Assembly: GCF_029784165.1 (NCBI RefSeq)
Contig: NC_073696.1
Location: 100,618,065-100,682,064, forward strand
Length of the DNA stretch: 64,000 bases
Direction of reading: 5' to 3'
Source: Wyeomyia smithii
Taxonomy: Eukaryota > Arthropoda > Insecta > Diptera > Culicidae
A model generated the notes under the pieces. That model had not been told where the DNA came from and searched no databases. It was given only the letters and a program-made list of their open reading frames with translations. Position 1 is the first letter of the stretch, and the number at the start of each line of letters is the position of its first letter. The position numbers and the translations under genes are program-made. Of the stretch, positions 36,839-46,190 are shown in pieces.

Positions 36839-38221
36839 TTAGGCATCGAAGGATACAATCGCTGCAAGGAGGGGCCATTGGGCAGTCAACTGCTTCAAAA
36901 ATGATCTAACTGTTGGGAGAAATGCTGTAAGATTAAATTTAAATAAAATTTTAATTGGATCGGGTACATTGAAAGTTTCAAAAATCCAGTCCACAATGTC
37001 AGAAAATTTCACTAATCCAGAGTTTGTTTCATCAACTGGATGTGCAAAAGAAACAACTGGGGTTTTAGATGTTCCTGGCAGTGCTGGGAACTCCTTCTGG
37101 GACTTTAAATTTGCAAGCCCAGGAGGAGTTTGCTTCGGTTTTTCCGCAGCACTGTTTGGTTTGCTTGTAACTTTCATTTCACTTTGAGAAATCTTTGGAC
37201 CTTTTCTGGGAAGTTTAGGAGAGGTAATATTTTTCCTCTTTCCAGACTCCCCAGGATTGGCGTAAGATGTTCCCGCTGGTGAATCGTCAGAATCGGTTTC
37301 ATCAGAGGACAACAGATCATAAGGGTTTGATGTAATGGAAGAAGTGGTAACGGTCTTCTTCAGCATCTCAGCGTAAGAACGCTTCGAACGCTCTTTGAGA
37401 GACCTCTTTATTTTATCCCTGCGCTGCATGTACACCGCACATGTCGAGAGCTCATGCTGACTCTCCCCACAGTGAATGCATTTTTCAGCATTTTTACTGC
37501 AGGAATCATCCGCATGATTCTCCCCACACTTGCCACAACGTGCCTTATTGCAGCAGTAGGCGGCGGTGTGGCCTAACTGCTTACAATTCAGGCAGTTCAT
37601 GACGCGAGGCACATATAATCGCACAGGGAGACGAACCCGGTGGATCGAGACGTGGCTTGGTAGCGCTGACCCGGCGAACGTAACTCGAAACGAGTCTGAC
37701 GGGGTGTATACTGTTTTGCCACCGATGATCGATGCTGACCGCAATTTCTTGCAGTCGAGCACCTTTACATCGGGACAGGTTTTGTTTTTAAAGCACCCTT
37801 TGGCACTTGCCAGTATACACTCGACGGACAGACTCGAATCGGTTATGACACCGTCGATCTCCACGTCTCGTGCGGGTATGTAAACGCGATACTCGCGTGT
37901 GAAGAGCTCAGAGCAAGCTATATCGTTGGCCTCTTTCAGGTTACTGACCACGACACGGAGCTTGTTAGGCCGGACCTTGGAAATTTCGGTCACGCCCTTG
38001 TACTCCTTCGTCAGGTCTTTAGAAATCTGCAAGAGGTTCAACTGTTTCGATTTCGGTCCCGCCTTTGGCCGAAAATAGACAGTATAGCTGCCCTGGGCTC
38101 CGTCTGGGTAAAGCCTGGGGCGAGGGGGGACTGAAGAATGAACAGGGGAGGGGGTAACAGAAGGGTCAGGGTCAGAGGGGTTCGGGGATGGTGGCGCGGG
38201 AGGCGAGGGATCTACATCCAT
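36839..38221 (-). CDS. I-like LINE ORF1 (gag-like nucleic-acid-binding protein), intact
   Basis: An uninterrupted 460-residue frame from ATG 38221 to the stop at 36839. The first ~45 residues are Pro/Ser/Asp-rich. The middle (about residues 45-205) has the RNA-binding-like fold region common to LINE gag proteins. Three CCHC zinc knuckles follow near residues 214-265 (CLNCKQLGHTAAYCC, CGKCGENHADDSC, CIHCGESQHELSTC). The C-terminal third is Ser/Lys/Pro-rich. The protein is expected to coat the element RNA. It is followed after 13 nt by the ORF2 start. This frame survived while ORF2 decayed, which may be chance given the copy's moderate age. Confidence 0.85.
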   Translation of the reverse strand: MDVDPSPPAPPSPNPSDPDPSVTPSPVHSSVPPRPRLYPDGAQGSYTVYFRPKAGPKSKQLNLLQISKDLTKEYKGVTEISKVRPNKLRVVVSNLKEANDIACSELFTREYRVYIPARDVEIDGVITDSSLSVECILASAKGCFKNKTCPDVKVLDCKKLRSASIIGGKTVYTPSDSFRVTFAGSALPSHVSIHRVRLPVRLYVPRVMNCLNCKQLGHTAAYCCNKARCGKCGENHADDSCSKNAEKCIHCGESQHELSTCAVYMQRRDKIKRSLKERSKRSYAEMLKKTVTTSSITSNPYDLLSSDETDSDDSPAGTSYANPGESGKRKNITSPKLPRKGPKISQSEMKVTSKPNSAAEKPKQTPPGLANLKSQKEFPALPGTSKTPVVSFAHPVDETNSGLVKFSDIVDWIFETFNVPDPIKILFKFNLTAFLPTVRSFLKQLTAQWPLLAAIVSFDA

Positions 38222-38600
38222 CCCGCTAAGTCTAGCGCACTAGCGCCGACAAGAGCACGTACCTTTTTACTTCTCCCTTCCAGTAAGGTTGGTTGTCCGA
38301 TCGTTCGAAGTTGCAGCCGTTACAGCCAGCAGCACCAATACAGCAGCACCAAACAGCCACCAGCAGCGAGCCAGGTATTAAGGGGGGATTTGTTAGTAGC
38401 TTAAGTATTTATGATAAATATTAGTAAATAATGAGTATGTGTGTCCAATCACAAATGGTGACTTCTCAGCACTGTTAGAAATTTGTAATTTTAATTGTTA
38501 GGATTTGTTTGCTTTCGCAATTAGGAATTATCATTCGTAGGGATTTAAACCTACTTGTCAGAAAAGGGGAAGTAAACTTACAACTAACTTAATTGCTAAC

Positions 38601-41261
38601 TTATTGGCTATAAAGAGAGCTTATCGTAGCAATTGAGGATTGCAACGATTTTTGTCGAAAATTGTTAATAATTTTATTTGACATAGCTTCTAATGGTTCA
38701 ACACCAGTAAGTCTATGTAATTCGAGTGTACCAAACCAAGGAGGACGCTTCAAAATCATTTTCAGAATTTTATTCTGAATCCTTTGGAGCGTTTTCTTCC
38801 TTGTTGAACAGCAACTTGACCAGATCGGTACAGCATAAAGCATTGCTGGTCTAAAAATTTGTTTGTAAATCAAAAGTTTGTTCTTTAAACAAAGTTTAGA
38901 ATTCCTGTTAATAAGAGGATATAAACATCTCGTATATTTGATGCACTTGGCTTGTATACTCTCAATGTGCTCTTTGAAAATAAGTTTTTTATCATAAATT
39001 AGTCCCAAGTACTTAACCTTGTCGGACCAACTTAAAATAACCCCATTCATCTTGACAACGTGATTATTGTTTGGCTTGAGGAAAGAAGCCCTAGGCTTAT
39101 GAGGAAAAATTATCATTTGAGTTTTAGAAGCATTGGGAGAGATTTTCCACTTTTGCAAGTAGGAAGAAAAAATATCTAAACTTTTCTGCAATCGACTGCA
39201 TATGACACGAAGGCTTTTTCCTTTTACGGAAATGCTTGTGTCATCGCAGAACAATGACTTTGTGCATCCTGGAGGCAAATCAGGAAGATCTGAAGTGAAT
39301 ATGTTGTACAGGACTGGACCCAAGACTGAACCTTGAGGTACACCTGCTCTGACAGGAAATCTATCAGATTTTGAATTCTGATAGACAACCTGCAGAGTTC
39401 GATCAGTAAGATAATTTTTTAAAATTTTGATTAGGAAAATTGGAAAATTAAAAGTTTGCAATTTCGCAATCAAACCTTTATGCCAAACACTGTCGAATGC
39501 TTTTTCTATGTCTAAAAGAGCAGCTCCAGTGGAATAACCTTCAGATTTGTTAGCTCGTATCATATTAGTAACTCTGAGCAATTGATGAGTTGTGGAATGC
39601 CCATGGCGAAATCCAAACTGTTCATTTGCAAAAATTGAATTTTCGTTGATGTGTGACATCATTCTGTTAAGAATAATTCTCTCAAACAGTTTACTTATTG
39701 AAGAAAGCAAACTGATTGGTCGATAACTTGAAACTTCAGCTGGGTTCTTATCCGGTTTTAAAATGGGAGTAATTTTTGCATTTTTCCATAATTTGGGAAA
39801 ATATGCAATTTTGAAGCAGCAATTGAAAATTTTCACTAAAAATTCCATTGTGCTCTCAGGGAGATGTTTGATTAGTATATTAAAGATTCCATCGTCACCA
39901 GGTGCTTTCATATTTTTGAAATTTTTAATAATTGATTTAATCTCATTCAAGTTAGTTTCAATTATTTCTGCAGGTAAAAAATTCTGGGAAGAAATTAAAT
40001 CAAATTGACGTGTGACTTCATTTTCAATTGGACTCACAAAATTCAAATTTGAGTTATGAACACTCTCAAACTGCTGAGCAAGTCTTTGAGCCTTTTGTTC
40101 ATTGGATACAAGAAAACGTTCACCATCTTTTAAAACTGGAATAGGCTTTGAAGGTTTCTTAAGAATCTTCGACAGCTTCCAAAATGGTTTTGAATATGGT
40201 TTCAATTTTTCAACTTTAGTCTCAAAATTTTGATTTCTCAGAAGAGTAAATCTATGTTTAATCTCTTTCTGTAAATCTTTATAAATAGTTTTAAAAACAG
40301 GGTCACGAGAACGTTGATATTGACGTCTGCGGACATTTTTCAAACGAATTAGAAGTTGAAGATTTTCGTCAATTATTGATGAATCAGATTTCACTTGAGC
40401 CTTTGGAACAGAATAATTCCTGGCATCAACAATTGCACATTTTAATGCTTCCAAAGCGGAATCAATATTCACTTCGTTTTGCAAATCAAGCTCATTATTG
40501 AAATTTCTCTCAATATGAGTTTTGTATCTTTCCCAATTAGCCTTGTTATAATTAAAAACAGAGCTCATAGGGTTTAAAACTGATTCATGTGATAAAGAAA
40601 AAGTTATTGGAAGATGGTCAGAATCAAAGTCAGCATGTGTGATCAAATCACTACATACATGACTTTGATCTGTTAGCACCAAATCAATTGTTGAAGGGTT
40701 TCTTACAGAAGAAAAGCATGTAGGACTATTCGGAGACAAAATAGAATAGTATCCTGAAGAACAATCATTGAATAAAATTTTGCCGTTGGAATTACTTTGA
40801 GAATTATTCCATGAACGATGTTTAGCGTTAAAATCGCCGATTATGAGAAATTTCGAACGATTTCTGGTGAGTTTTTGTAAATCACCTTTAAAATAATTTT
40901 TGTGCTCGCGTGTGCATTGAAATGGTAAATATGCTGCGGCAATAAATAAAATCCCAAGTTCAGTTTGAACTTCAATTCCCAAAGTTTCAATAACTTTCGT
41001 CTCAAGATGGGGAAGAGCACGATGTTTGATTCGGCGATGAATAACAATTGCAACTCCACCGCCGGAACCCTGAATCCTATCATATCTATGAACCACGTAA
41101 TTGGGATCATATTTTAATTTTATGTTAGGTTTCAAAAATGTTTCAGTAATAATTGCAATATGCACATTATTTACTGTTAAAAAATTAAAAAGCTCATTCT
41201 CATTGGCCTTCAATGAGCGAGCATTCCAATTTAATATTTTAATTGTTTTATTTAAAATCAT
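38601..41261 (-). CDS. Jockey/Juan-like LINE ORF2: AP endonuclease and reverse transcriptase, intact
   Basis: An uninterrupted 886-residue frame from ATG 41261. Residues ~8-230 form the APE-type endonuclease: ILNWNARSLK, ITETFLKP, GSGGGVAIVIHRR, IGDFNAKHRSWNN and the end motif SDHLPITFSL. The reverse transcriptase follows: YRPISLLSSISKLFERII, NEQFGFRHGHSTTHQLLRV, AALLDIEKAFDSVWHKG, AGVPQGSVLGPVLYNI, and the catalytic FCDDTS (about 39238-39255), a variant of the usual Y/F-A-D-D. The C-terminal domain ends with ...IATISSLYSQ. There is no RNase H. The enzyme nicks the target DNA and reverse-transcribes element RNA. The start overlaps the end of ORF1 by 14 nt. Length and motif completeness suggest a potentially active protein. 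Confidence 0.92.
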   Translation of the reverse strand: MILNKTIKILNWNARSLKANENELFNFLTVNNVHIAIITETFLKPNIKLKYDPNYVVHRYDRIQGSGGGVAIVIHRRIKHRALPHLETKVIETLGIEVQTELGILFIAAAYLPFQCTREHKNYFKGDLQKLTRNRSKFLIIGDFNAKHRSWNNSQSNSNGKILFNDCSSGYYSILSPNSPTCFSSVRNPSTIDLVLTDQSHVCSDLITHADFDSDHLPITFSLSHESVLNPMSSVFNYNKANWERYKTHIERNFNNELDLQNEVNIDSALEALKCAIVDARNYSVPKAQVKSDSSIIDENLQLLIRLKNVRRRQYQRSRDPVFKTIYKDLQKEIKHRFTLLRNQNFETKVEKLKPYSKPFWKLSKILKKPSKPIPVLKDGERFLVSNEQKAQRLAQQFESVHNSNLNFVSPIENEVTRQFDLISSQNFLPAEIIETNLNEIKSIIKNFKNMKAPGDDGIFNILIKHLPESTMEFLVKIFNCCFKIAYFPKLWKNAKITPILKPDKNPAEVSSYRPISLLSSISKLFERIILNRMMSHINENSIFANEQFGFRHGHSTTHQLLRVTNMIRANKSEGYSTGAALLDIEKAFDSVWHKGLIAKLQTFNFPIFLIKILKNYLTDRTLQVVYQNSKSDRFPVRAGVPQGSVLGPVLYNIFTSDLPDLPPGCTKSLFCDDTSISVKGKSLRVICSRLQKSLDIFSSYLQKWKISPNASKTQMIIFPHKPRASFLKPNNNHVVKMNGVILSWSDKVKYLGLIYDKKLIFKEHIESIQAKCIKYTRCLYPLINRNSKLCLKNKLLIYKQIFRPAMLYAVPIWSSCCSTRKKTLQRIQNKILKMILKRPPWFGTLELHRLTGVEPLEAMSNKIINNFRQKSLQSSIATISSLYSQ

Positions 41262-42569
41262 TGCTAAATTTTAAATTAGAAACAATTTTAATAGTAAAAT
41301 TTGTGCCTATTTGAATGGCTTCAAACATTGATTTTGCCTGCAACATGGCGTTCATGAGATCGAACATTGCCTGTTGCAAAAAAGAAAGTTTACCTGCCGT
41401 AATAGGCCCCAGGCAGTTGACATTAGAAAAAATATTTTCGGCAGCAATATTAGCTGGAGTAATAGGTGTACAATTATTTTCTAGCGTGTTTTGCTTACCC
41501 ATATTAACGGTCATTTTCGAACTACCAACACTAGGCGGTATAATGTTCGAACTACCTGTAACCTGTGCATAAGTTAAACGGGTATGCAAAGGAGTAGGTA
41601 AACTATGCGTCACTGGTACGCTTGGAGAATTTTGTTTTGAAGTTGGTTTTAATTGAGAAATTGAATTTTGTTTACCTTGCCTTGCCTTAACAATTGCTAA
41701 ACGGACTGGGCATTGATAAAAATTTGACATATGGTTGCCGTTACAATTCGCACAGCGAAAATTTTTACTCTCTTTCACAGGACATGTGTCCTTTTTGTGA
41801 GAAGAGTCTCCACAATTAAGACATTTTTGGTCCATGTTACAGAATTTGGAACCATGGCCATAACGTTGGCAAGTACGGCATTGGGTGATATGCTTTTCAC
41901 CTCCGCCATACTTCCTATAAATTTCCCACTTTACACGCACATTATACAAAGCATGTGCTTTTTCAAAAAATTTTAGTTGTTAACCTCATTGCGGTTAAAA
42001 TGAATTAAATAATTAACAAGGGAAATTCCAGTTCTCTGACTGTTTTCGCCTCGTGATTTTTGTTTCATTAGAATTACTTGGGTAGGGGCTATGCCAAGTA
42101 ATTCTGTTAAAGTAAGTTTGATCTCATCAACGGTTTGATCGTTGGTGAGACCTTTCAAGACAACCTTAAACGGCTTGGCGTTCTTGGTGTCATATGTAAA
42201 AAATTTGTACATCTTGTCAGTTAAATACTGAACAAGACGATCACGACCCTTTACTGAGTCGGCTAATAAGCGGCATTCACCTCTACGGCCAATTTGATAA
42301 ATAACTTTAACGTCAGAAACAAACGTTGAAAGTTCCTTTTTGAATACATTAAATTCAGAAGAAATAGTTACCACAATAGGTGGAACTTTCTCCTTTTTTA
42401 AAGATTTTATATTTTGTATAGTTTCATTATTGGTAACTTCCATTTCACCAGCTTCTTGCTCAGGCAAAATATCAAAAGGATTGTCACTACAGACACTCGA
42501 TGTGTCAGAAAGAGATGCCTCTCTTTTCCTCCCCGCAGCGATGCGAGGTTTCTTTTTCCGTCCAGCCAT
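41248..42569 (-). pseudogene. Jockey/Juan-like LINE ORF1 (gag-like), one frameshift
   Basis: The first part runs from ATG 42569 (MAGRKKKPRIAAGRKREAS) to a stop at 41973. It holds a PRE_C2HC-type RNA-binding domain (around EFNVFKKELSTF to FKVVLKGL). A one-base frameshift at about 41960-41972 separates it from the second part, which continues to 41248 with three zinc-binding knuckles: CRTCQRYGHGSKFC, CLNCGDSSHKKDTC and CANCNGNHMSNFYQC. The C-terminal tail is Ser/Thr/Pro-rich. The expected role is element RNA binding in the ribonucleoprotein. Apart from that single shift both halves are open, so the lesion is young or possibly a sequencing error in a homopolymer-rich spot. Confidence 0.85.
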
Positions 42570-43080
42570 TTCAGGTGATACGAAAAAAGTTAAAACAAAT
42601 GTTAAATTTAAAAAAAGGTAGTCTTGAGAAAGACTGATGGGAAATAACTTTCAGGTAGTCTTTAAAAGACACACTGACAAAACACAAACTTTGAAGCTAT
42701 AGGCAGTCAAAGACCAGTCCACAAGCAACCGAAAAAACGTCTGATCTGTAGGACAGTTCAAGACGCACTGCAGCGAGCCAGGTGTGAGATCACTCCACAC
42801 AGCGATACAACTCACTGTCAACTGATGGCTTCTTCTCTTTCCTCTTTTGTGTCTCGTCCACTGCTGTAGCACAATTCAGCCAGCAGCCAAATCGGCTTAC
42901 GCACCAGCTGGTAGTCACGATGCGAAACAGTTGCACAAAGGCGCGACCTTGAACCCGGATTTATTTCACTCGACCAGGCAAACAATGCCAACACTTGTTC
43001 ACACGTCTTTTGTTTTATATTCAATCGGAGCGATCACCGATCACACGTCCGATACTGATGCGTGTTCGGCACAGAATGAA

Positions 43081-44164
43081 CTTATTATTTGTAAAAATAG
43101 ATTTACATGAATGCTCAAATCCAATAAAGGTTTATTCACTCTTTGGGTTCTTAAATTTTGATGTTGTAATTGAAGTATTGAATATGAAATTTGACGTAAA
43201 GTTAGTGCTTGAAAACTAGCGAAATAAGAGAAATGACTTTTAATATCGAATAATTTCATCACGAGCGGAACCGGGAACGTTCAAATAGTACGATACCACA
43301 TTTAAATTATGTTGAGCCCACATATATCGATCAAAGCAGGTATAGTTTTAAATAGTCTTTGAATTTCTCTTCGTTCCATAACTTTTGAACCACATATCAA
43401 GTTGTTATAAAGTTAGTTATTTGTAAGTTTAAGAGATAATTCGTTCGTATGACACTAGTTATGTTAAATAAGTCGTGTAATCTTTGAGATAATAGACTTT
43501 CGTTGTTTTAACAATTTATTGCATAACGGAAAATGGGAAACGGGAACGTATAGAGCAGCCGATTTATGAAACCACTTGTTGAATCATAATTCATCAGTTA
43601 ACCCTTAACTAGCCCGTTCATCTGATATCAATATTGCTAAAATCGGTTGTGTAGTTTCTGAGATAATGATGTTTCGTGATTTTCACATTTCGATACATCA
43701 CAGACGTAGTTACACTCCGATTACAGTTAAATTCAATAGGGTGTTATGAGGCAGCTAGAACTCTCATTTGACACTAATTTAGTGAGTTTAGCCATCTCTG
43801 AGAAAAGTGATTGAGTTTAAGTAGTCTTGTGAAAATTTTACTTTTCATAGCTGGATTTCACATTTTTAAACTTAACAGGCAAAGTAATAGTCCGATTGCA
43901 AAACGAATCAATTGGATCTTATGGGGCAACTAGACCTTCCATTTGACACCGATTTTATGAAAATCGGTCCAGCCATCTCTGAGAAACATGAGTGAGATTA
44001 AAATTGATTCATTTGAAATTGATTTTGTTCAAATTGGTTGCGTAGTTTCTGAGATATTGATGTTTCGTGATTTTGACATGTTGATACATAACCTCGAAAC
44101 TAGAAATCCGACTATAATAAAATTCAATAGAGTCTTATGGGGCAAATAGACCTTTCATTTGCAA
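43081..44164. repeat. Repeat family with ~300-bp unit, first block
   Basis: Repeated landmarks are gttgtgtagtttctgagata (43644, variant at 44033), tgtttcgtgattttcacatt, aattcaatagggt, ggggcaactagacct and gccatctctgagaaa (43790, 43972). The same unit continues at 46191-47194, so the Penelope-like insert interrupts this block. No coding sequence was found. The start of the block is blurred by the LINE 5' end. Confidence 0.7.
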
Positions 44165-44205
44165 ATTTAGAAAATCTATAACGAGCGTCTTAGCAGAGTG
44201 ATTGA

Positions 44206-44984
44206 GAAATCAAAGAAATAGTTATCGGTTTTCGTTATACTCTACTAATTTTTTTTTGGAAATAAATATTGAAATTCAGTCCGCAAATATATATTTCGAC
44301 TGTGACGTACAGTCTTCCTCAGTGCTTATGTGGACTGGTAAAGAGCAAAGCGTAAATCCTGTTTTTTATTTGTAGTAGGTAAAATGAAAATTTAGCACTC
44401 TTAATTGGAGTTAGGTAGGGAATTAAGCGGTCGATTGTTTACCGTACCATGTCTGGGGTTTTTGGGAAGCAGATTGAATAGCCATGAGGGGTGATTACCT
44501 GCGTCTTTATTGAGAAGCGTGCATGAGTGTTGTTTATAAATTTCTAAACTACGTCTACGTCTAATTTCCATAAATTATTAACGGGGCGGAGGAGGTGAAT
44601 GTTATCCGAAGTTAGTGGATGTTCCTCGTTAAAAATATGTTCAGCAACTTTTGATTTGAAAAGGTATGGTGAGGCATTTTTTGAAACTTTACTTGCTTTT
44701 GTCAATTCTGCGAAATGTTCTTTGAAACGTATCCCTAGGTTACGTTTTGATTATCCAATGTAAACCATGTCACAGTGACTGCATGCAATTTTATAAATTC
44801 CAGCTTTGTTCAGGGTATCAATAGGGTCTTTGGTAGACCCCAAGTTTGTTTTGAGTTGGGTATTTCTACTAGTGTAGACAATATCCATCCCAAATTTTCT
44901 AAATTTTGAACGAAGTGTGCGTGTCAAGTTAACGTCATATTCAACGGCTACCCTTTTCAGATCTTCTGTTATTGGGGTGAGTGT
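44206..44984 (-). pseudogene. Penelope-like GIY-YIG endonuclease end, left inverted copy (broken)
   Basis: This is the reverse-complement match of 45403-46177. It reads the same GIY-YIG region but has a stop just after the YIG motif (near 44750, where the right copy has a Gln codon) and further substitutions. It has no promoter or full frame and is a dead half of the inverted pair. Confidence 0.8.
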
Positions 44985-45402
44985 TGTAAAAGATTTCCGA
45001 ATTTGAAAGAAGCTACTGGTGGAAATTTGGTCTTGAAGAAAACATTGTACTATCAGCTAGAGCCACACGATGTAGAACGTGTAAAATTCAATCAAACCTC
45101 CTATCGAATATCACTTGGTACATCCAATTCTAAACCTGAAGACCATAAGTTGTGGTAAATATCACATTTTTCATAATCATTATTGGCTGTGGGGTTAAAT
45201 TGCGAAGATTTTTGCAATGGGACCGACTTGCGATCACTTTTGCTATGGGACAAACCGACTTGCTATTTTTTTCATAGTTCCTCAGAACGAAGTATTCAAA
45301 AATATTTGTTCTATCGAAAGTAGCCTTAAAAAGGAATTGATTCCATAAATAAACTCAAAATTGACAAAAATGCAATTGGGACGGACTTGCCATGAGCGGT
45401 AG

Positions 45403-45984
45403 CTCACCCCAATAACAGAAGATCTGAAAAGGGTAGCCGTTGAATATGACGTTAACTTGACACGCACACTTCGTTCAAAATTTAGAAAATTTGGGATGGA
45501 TATTGTCTACACTAGTAGAAATACCCAACTCAAAACAAACTTGGGGTCTACCAAAGACCCTATTGATACCCTGAACAAAGCTGGAATTTATAAAATTGCA
45601 TGCAGTCACTGTGACATGGTTTACATTGGACAAACTAAACGTAACCTAGGGATACGTTTCAAAGAACATTTCGCAGAAGTGACAAAAGCAAGTAAAGTTT
45701 CAAAAAATGCCCCACCATACCTTTTCAAATCAAAAGTTGCTGAACATATTTTTAACGAGGAACATCCACTAACTTCGGATAACATTCACCTCCTCCGCCC
45801 CGTTAATAATTTATGGAAATTAGACGTAGCTGAAAGTTTAGAAATTTATAAACAACACTTATGCACGCTTCTCAATAAAGACGCAGGTAATCACCCCTCA
45901 TGGCTATTCAATCTGCTTCCCAAAAACCCCAGACATGGTACGGTAAACAATCGACCGCATAATTCCCTACCTAACTCCAATTAA
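45403..45984 (+). CDS. Penelope-like element GIY-YIG endonuclease domain (5'-truncated, open frame)
   Basis: The frame is open from the arm boundary at about 45403 to the TAA at 45982-45984, with no convincing ATG at its start, so it is a truncated C-terminal piece. It contains AGIYKIACSHCDMVYIGQTK, with the GIY and YIG halves of the nuclease core and a CxxC pair between them, then RNLGIRFKEH with the catalytic Arg, and an acidic/His segment (VAEHIFNEEHPL). This matches the C-terminal endonuclease of Penelope-like retroelements, which joins a reverse transcriptase in full elements. The RT part is absent here. The trailing region to 46177 is 3' untranslated sequence. Not expected to be expressed as a host gene. 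Confidence 0.85.
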   Translation, partial: LTPITEDLKRVAVEYDVNLTRTLRSKFRKFGMDIVYTSRNTQLKTNLGSTKDPIDTLNKAGIYKIACSHCDMVYIGQTKRNLGIRFKEHFAEVTKASKVSKNAPPYLFKSKVAEHIFNEEHPLTSDNIHLLRPVNNLWKLDVAESLEIYKQHLCTLLNKDAGNHPSWLFNLLPKNPRHGTVNNRPHNSLPNSN

Positions 45985-46190
45985 GAATGCTAAATTTTCA
46001 TTTTACCTACTACAAATAAAAAACAGGATTTACGCTTTGCTCTTTACCAGTCCACATAAGCACTGAGGAAGACTGTACGTCACAGTCGAAATATATATTT
46101 GCGGACTGAATTGCAATATTTATTTCCAAAAAAAATTAGTAGAGTATAACGAAAACCGATAACTATATCTTTGATTTCTTTCATTTGCAA

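Larger units (their letters stand above)
32806..38400 (-). mobile_element. I-like LINE with RNase H, near full length but mutated
   Basis: This non-LTR retrotransposon lies antisense to the host gene. Reading leftwards it has a 5' untranslated region (about 38400-38222), ORF1 (38221-36839), ORF2 with endonuclease, reverse transcriptase and RNase H (36825-33193), and a ~390-bp 3' region ending in a T-rich stretch on the + strand near 32806. The gag protein with three CCHC knuckles, the APE-type endonuclease and a C-terminal RNase H together fit the I clade or a close relative. Such elements copy by target-primed reverse transcription. At least four frame lesions in ORF2 make this copy inactive on its own. 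The exact ends and target duplication could not be fixed. Confidence 0.85.
38459..43080 (-). mobile_element. Jockey/Juan-like LINE, essentially full length
   Basis: On the minus strand this element has a 5' untranslated region (about 43080-42570; the outer limit is uncertain), ORF1 (42569-41248, one frameshift), ORF2 (41261-38601, intact) and a ~140-bp 3' untranslated region ending at about 38459. The 3' terminus is supported by the truncated sister copy at 11819-13196, whose homology stops at the same base. The ORF1/ORF2 overlap, the Cys-rich gag, the APE endonuclease plus RT and the absence of RNase H are typical of the Jockey clade, which includes the mosquito Juan elements. It lies directly beside the 5' end of the I-like LINE in the same orientation. 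It looks recent; only the gag frameshift prevents full coding capacity. Confidence 0.85.
44165..46177. mobile_element. Penelope-like element, inverted pair inserted as one unit
   Basis: Two 3' parts of a Penelope-like element face away from each other. The left arm (44206-44984, minus) and right arm (45403-46177, plus) are near-identical inverted copies of about 780 bp separated by ~420 bp. The whole block is flanked by a 13-bp direct repeat, ctttcatttgcaa, at 44152-44164 and 46178-46190, which occurs only once in the neighbouring repeat unit, so it is a target duplication. Only the GIY-YIG endonuclease end and 3' untranslated region are present; the reverse transcriptase is missing. The left copy extends further upstream (to about 45120) than the right one. 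Confidence 0.8.

Noticed and set aside
38363..42784. Shared 14-mer gcagcgagccaggt in the 5' regions of both LINEs
   Set aside because: A 14-base match somewhere in 64 kb is expected by chance; no longer alignment surrounds it.
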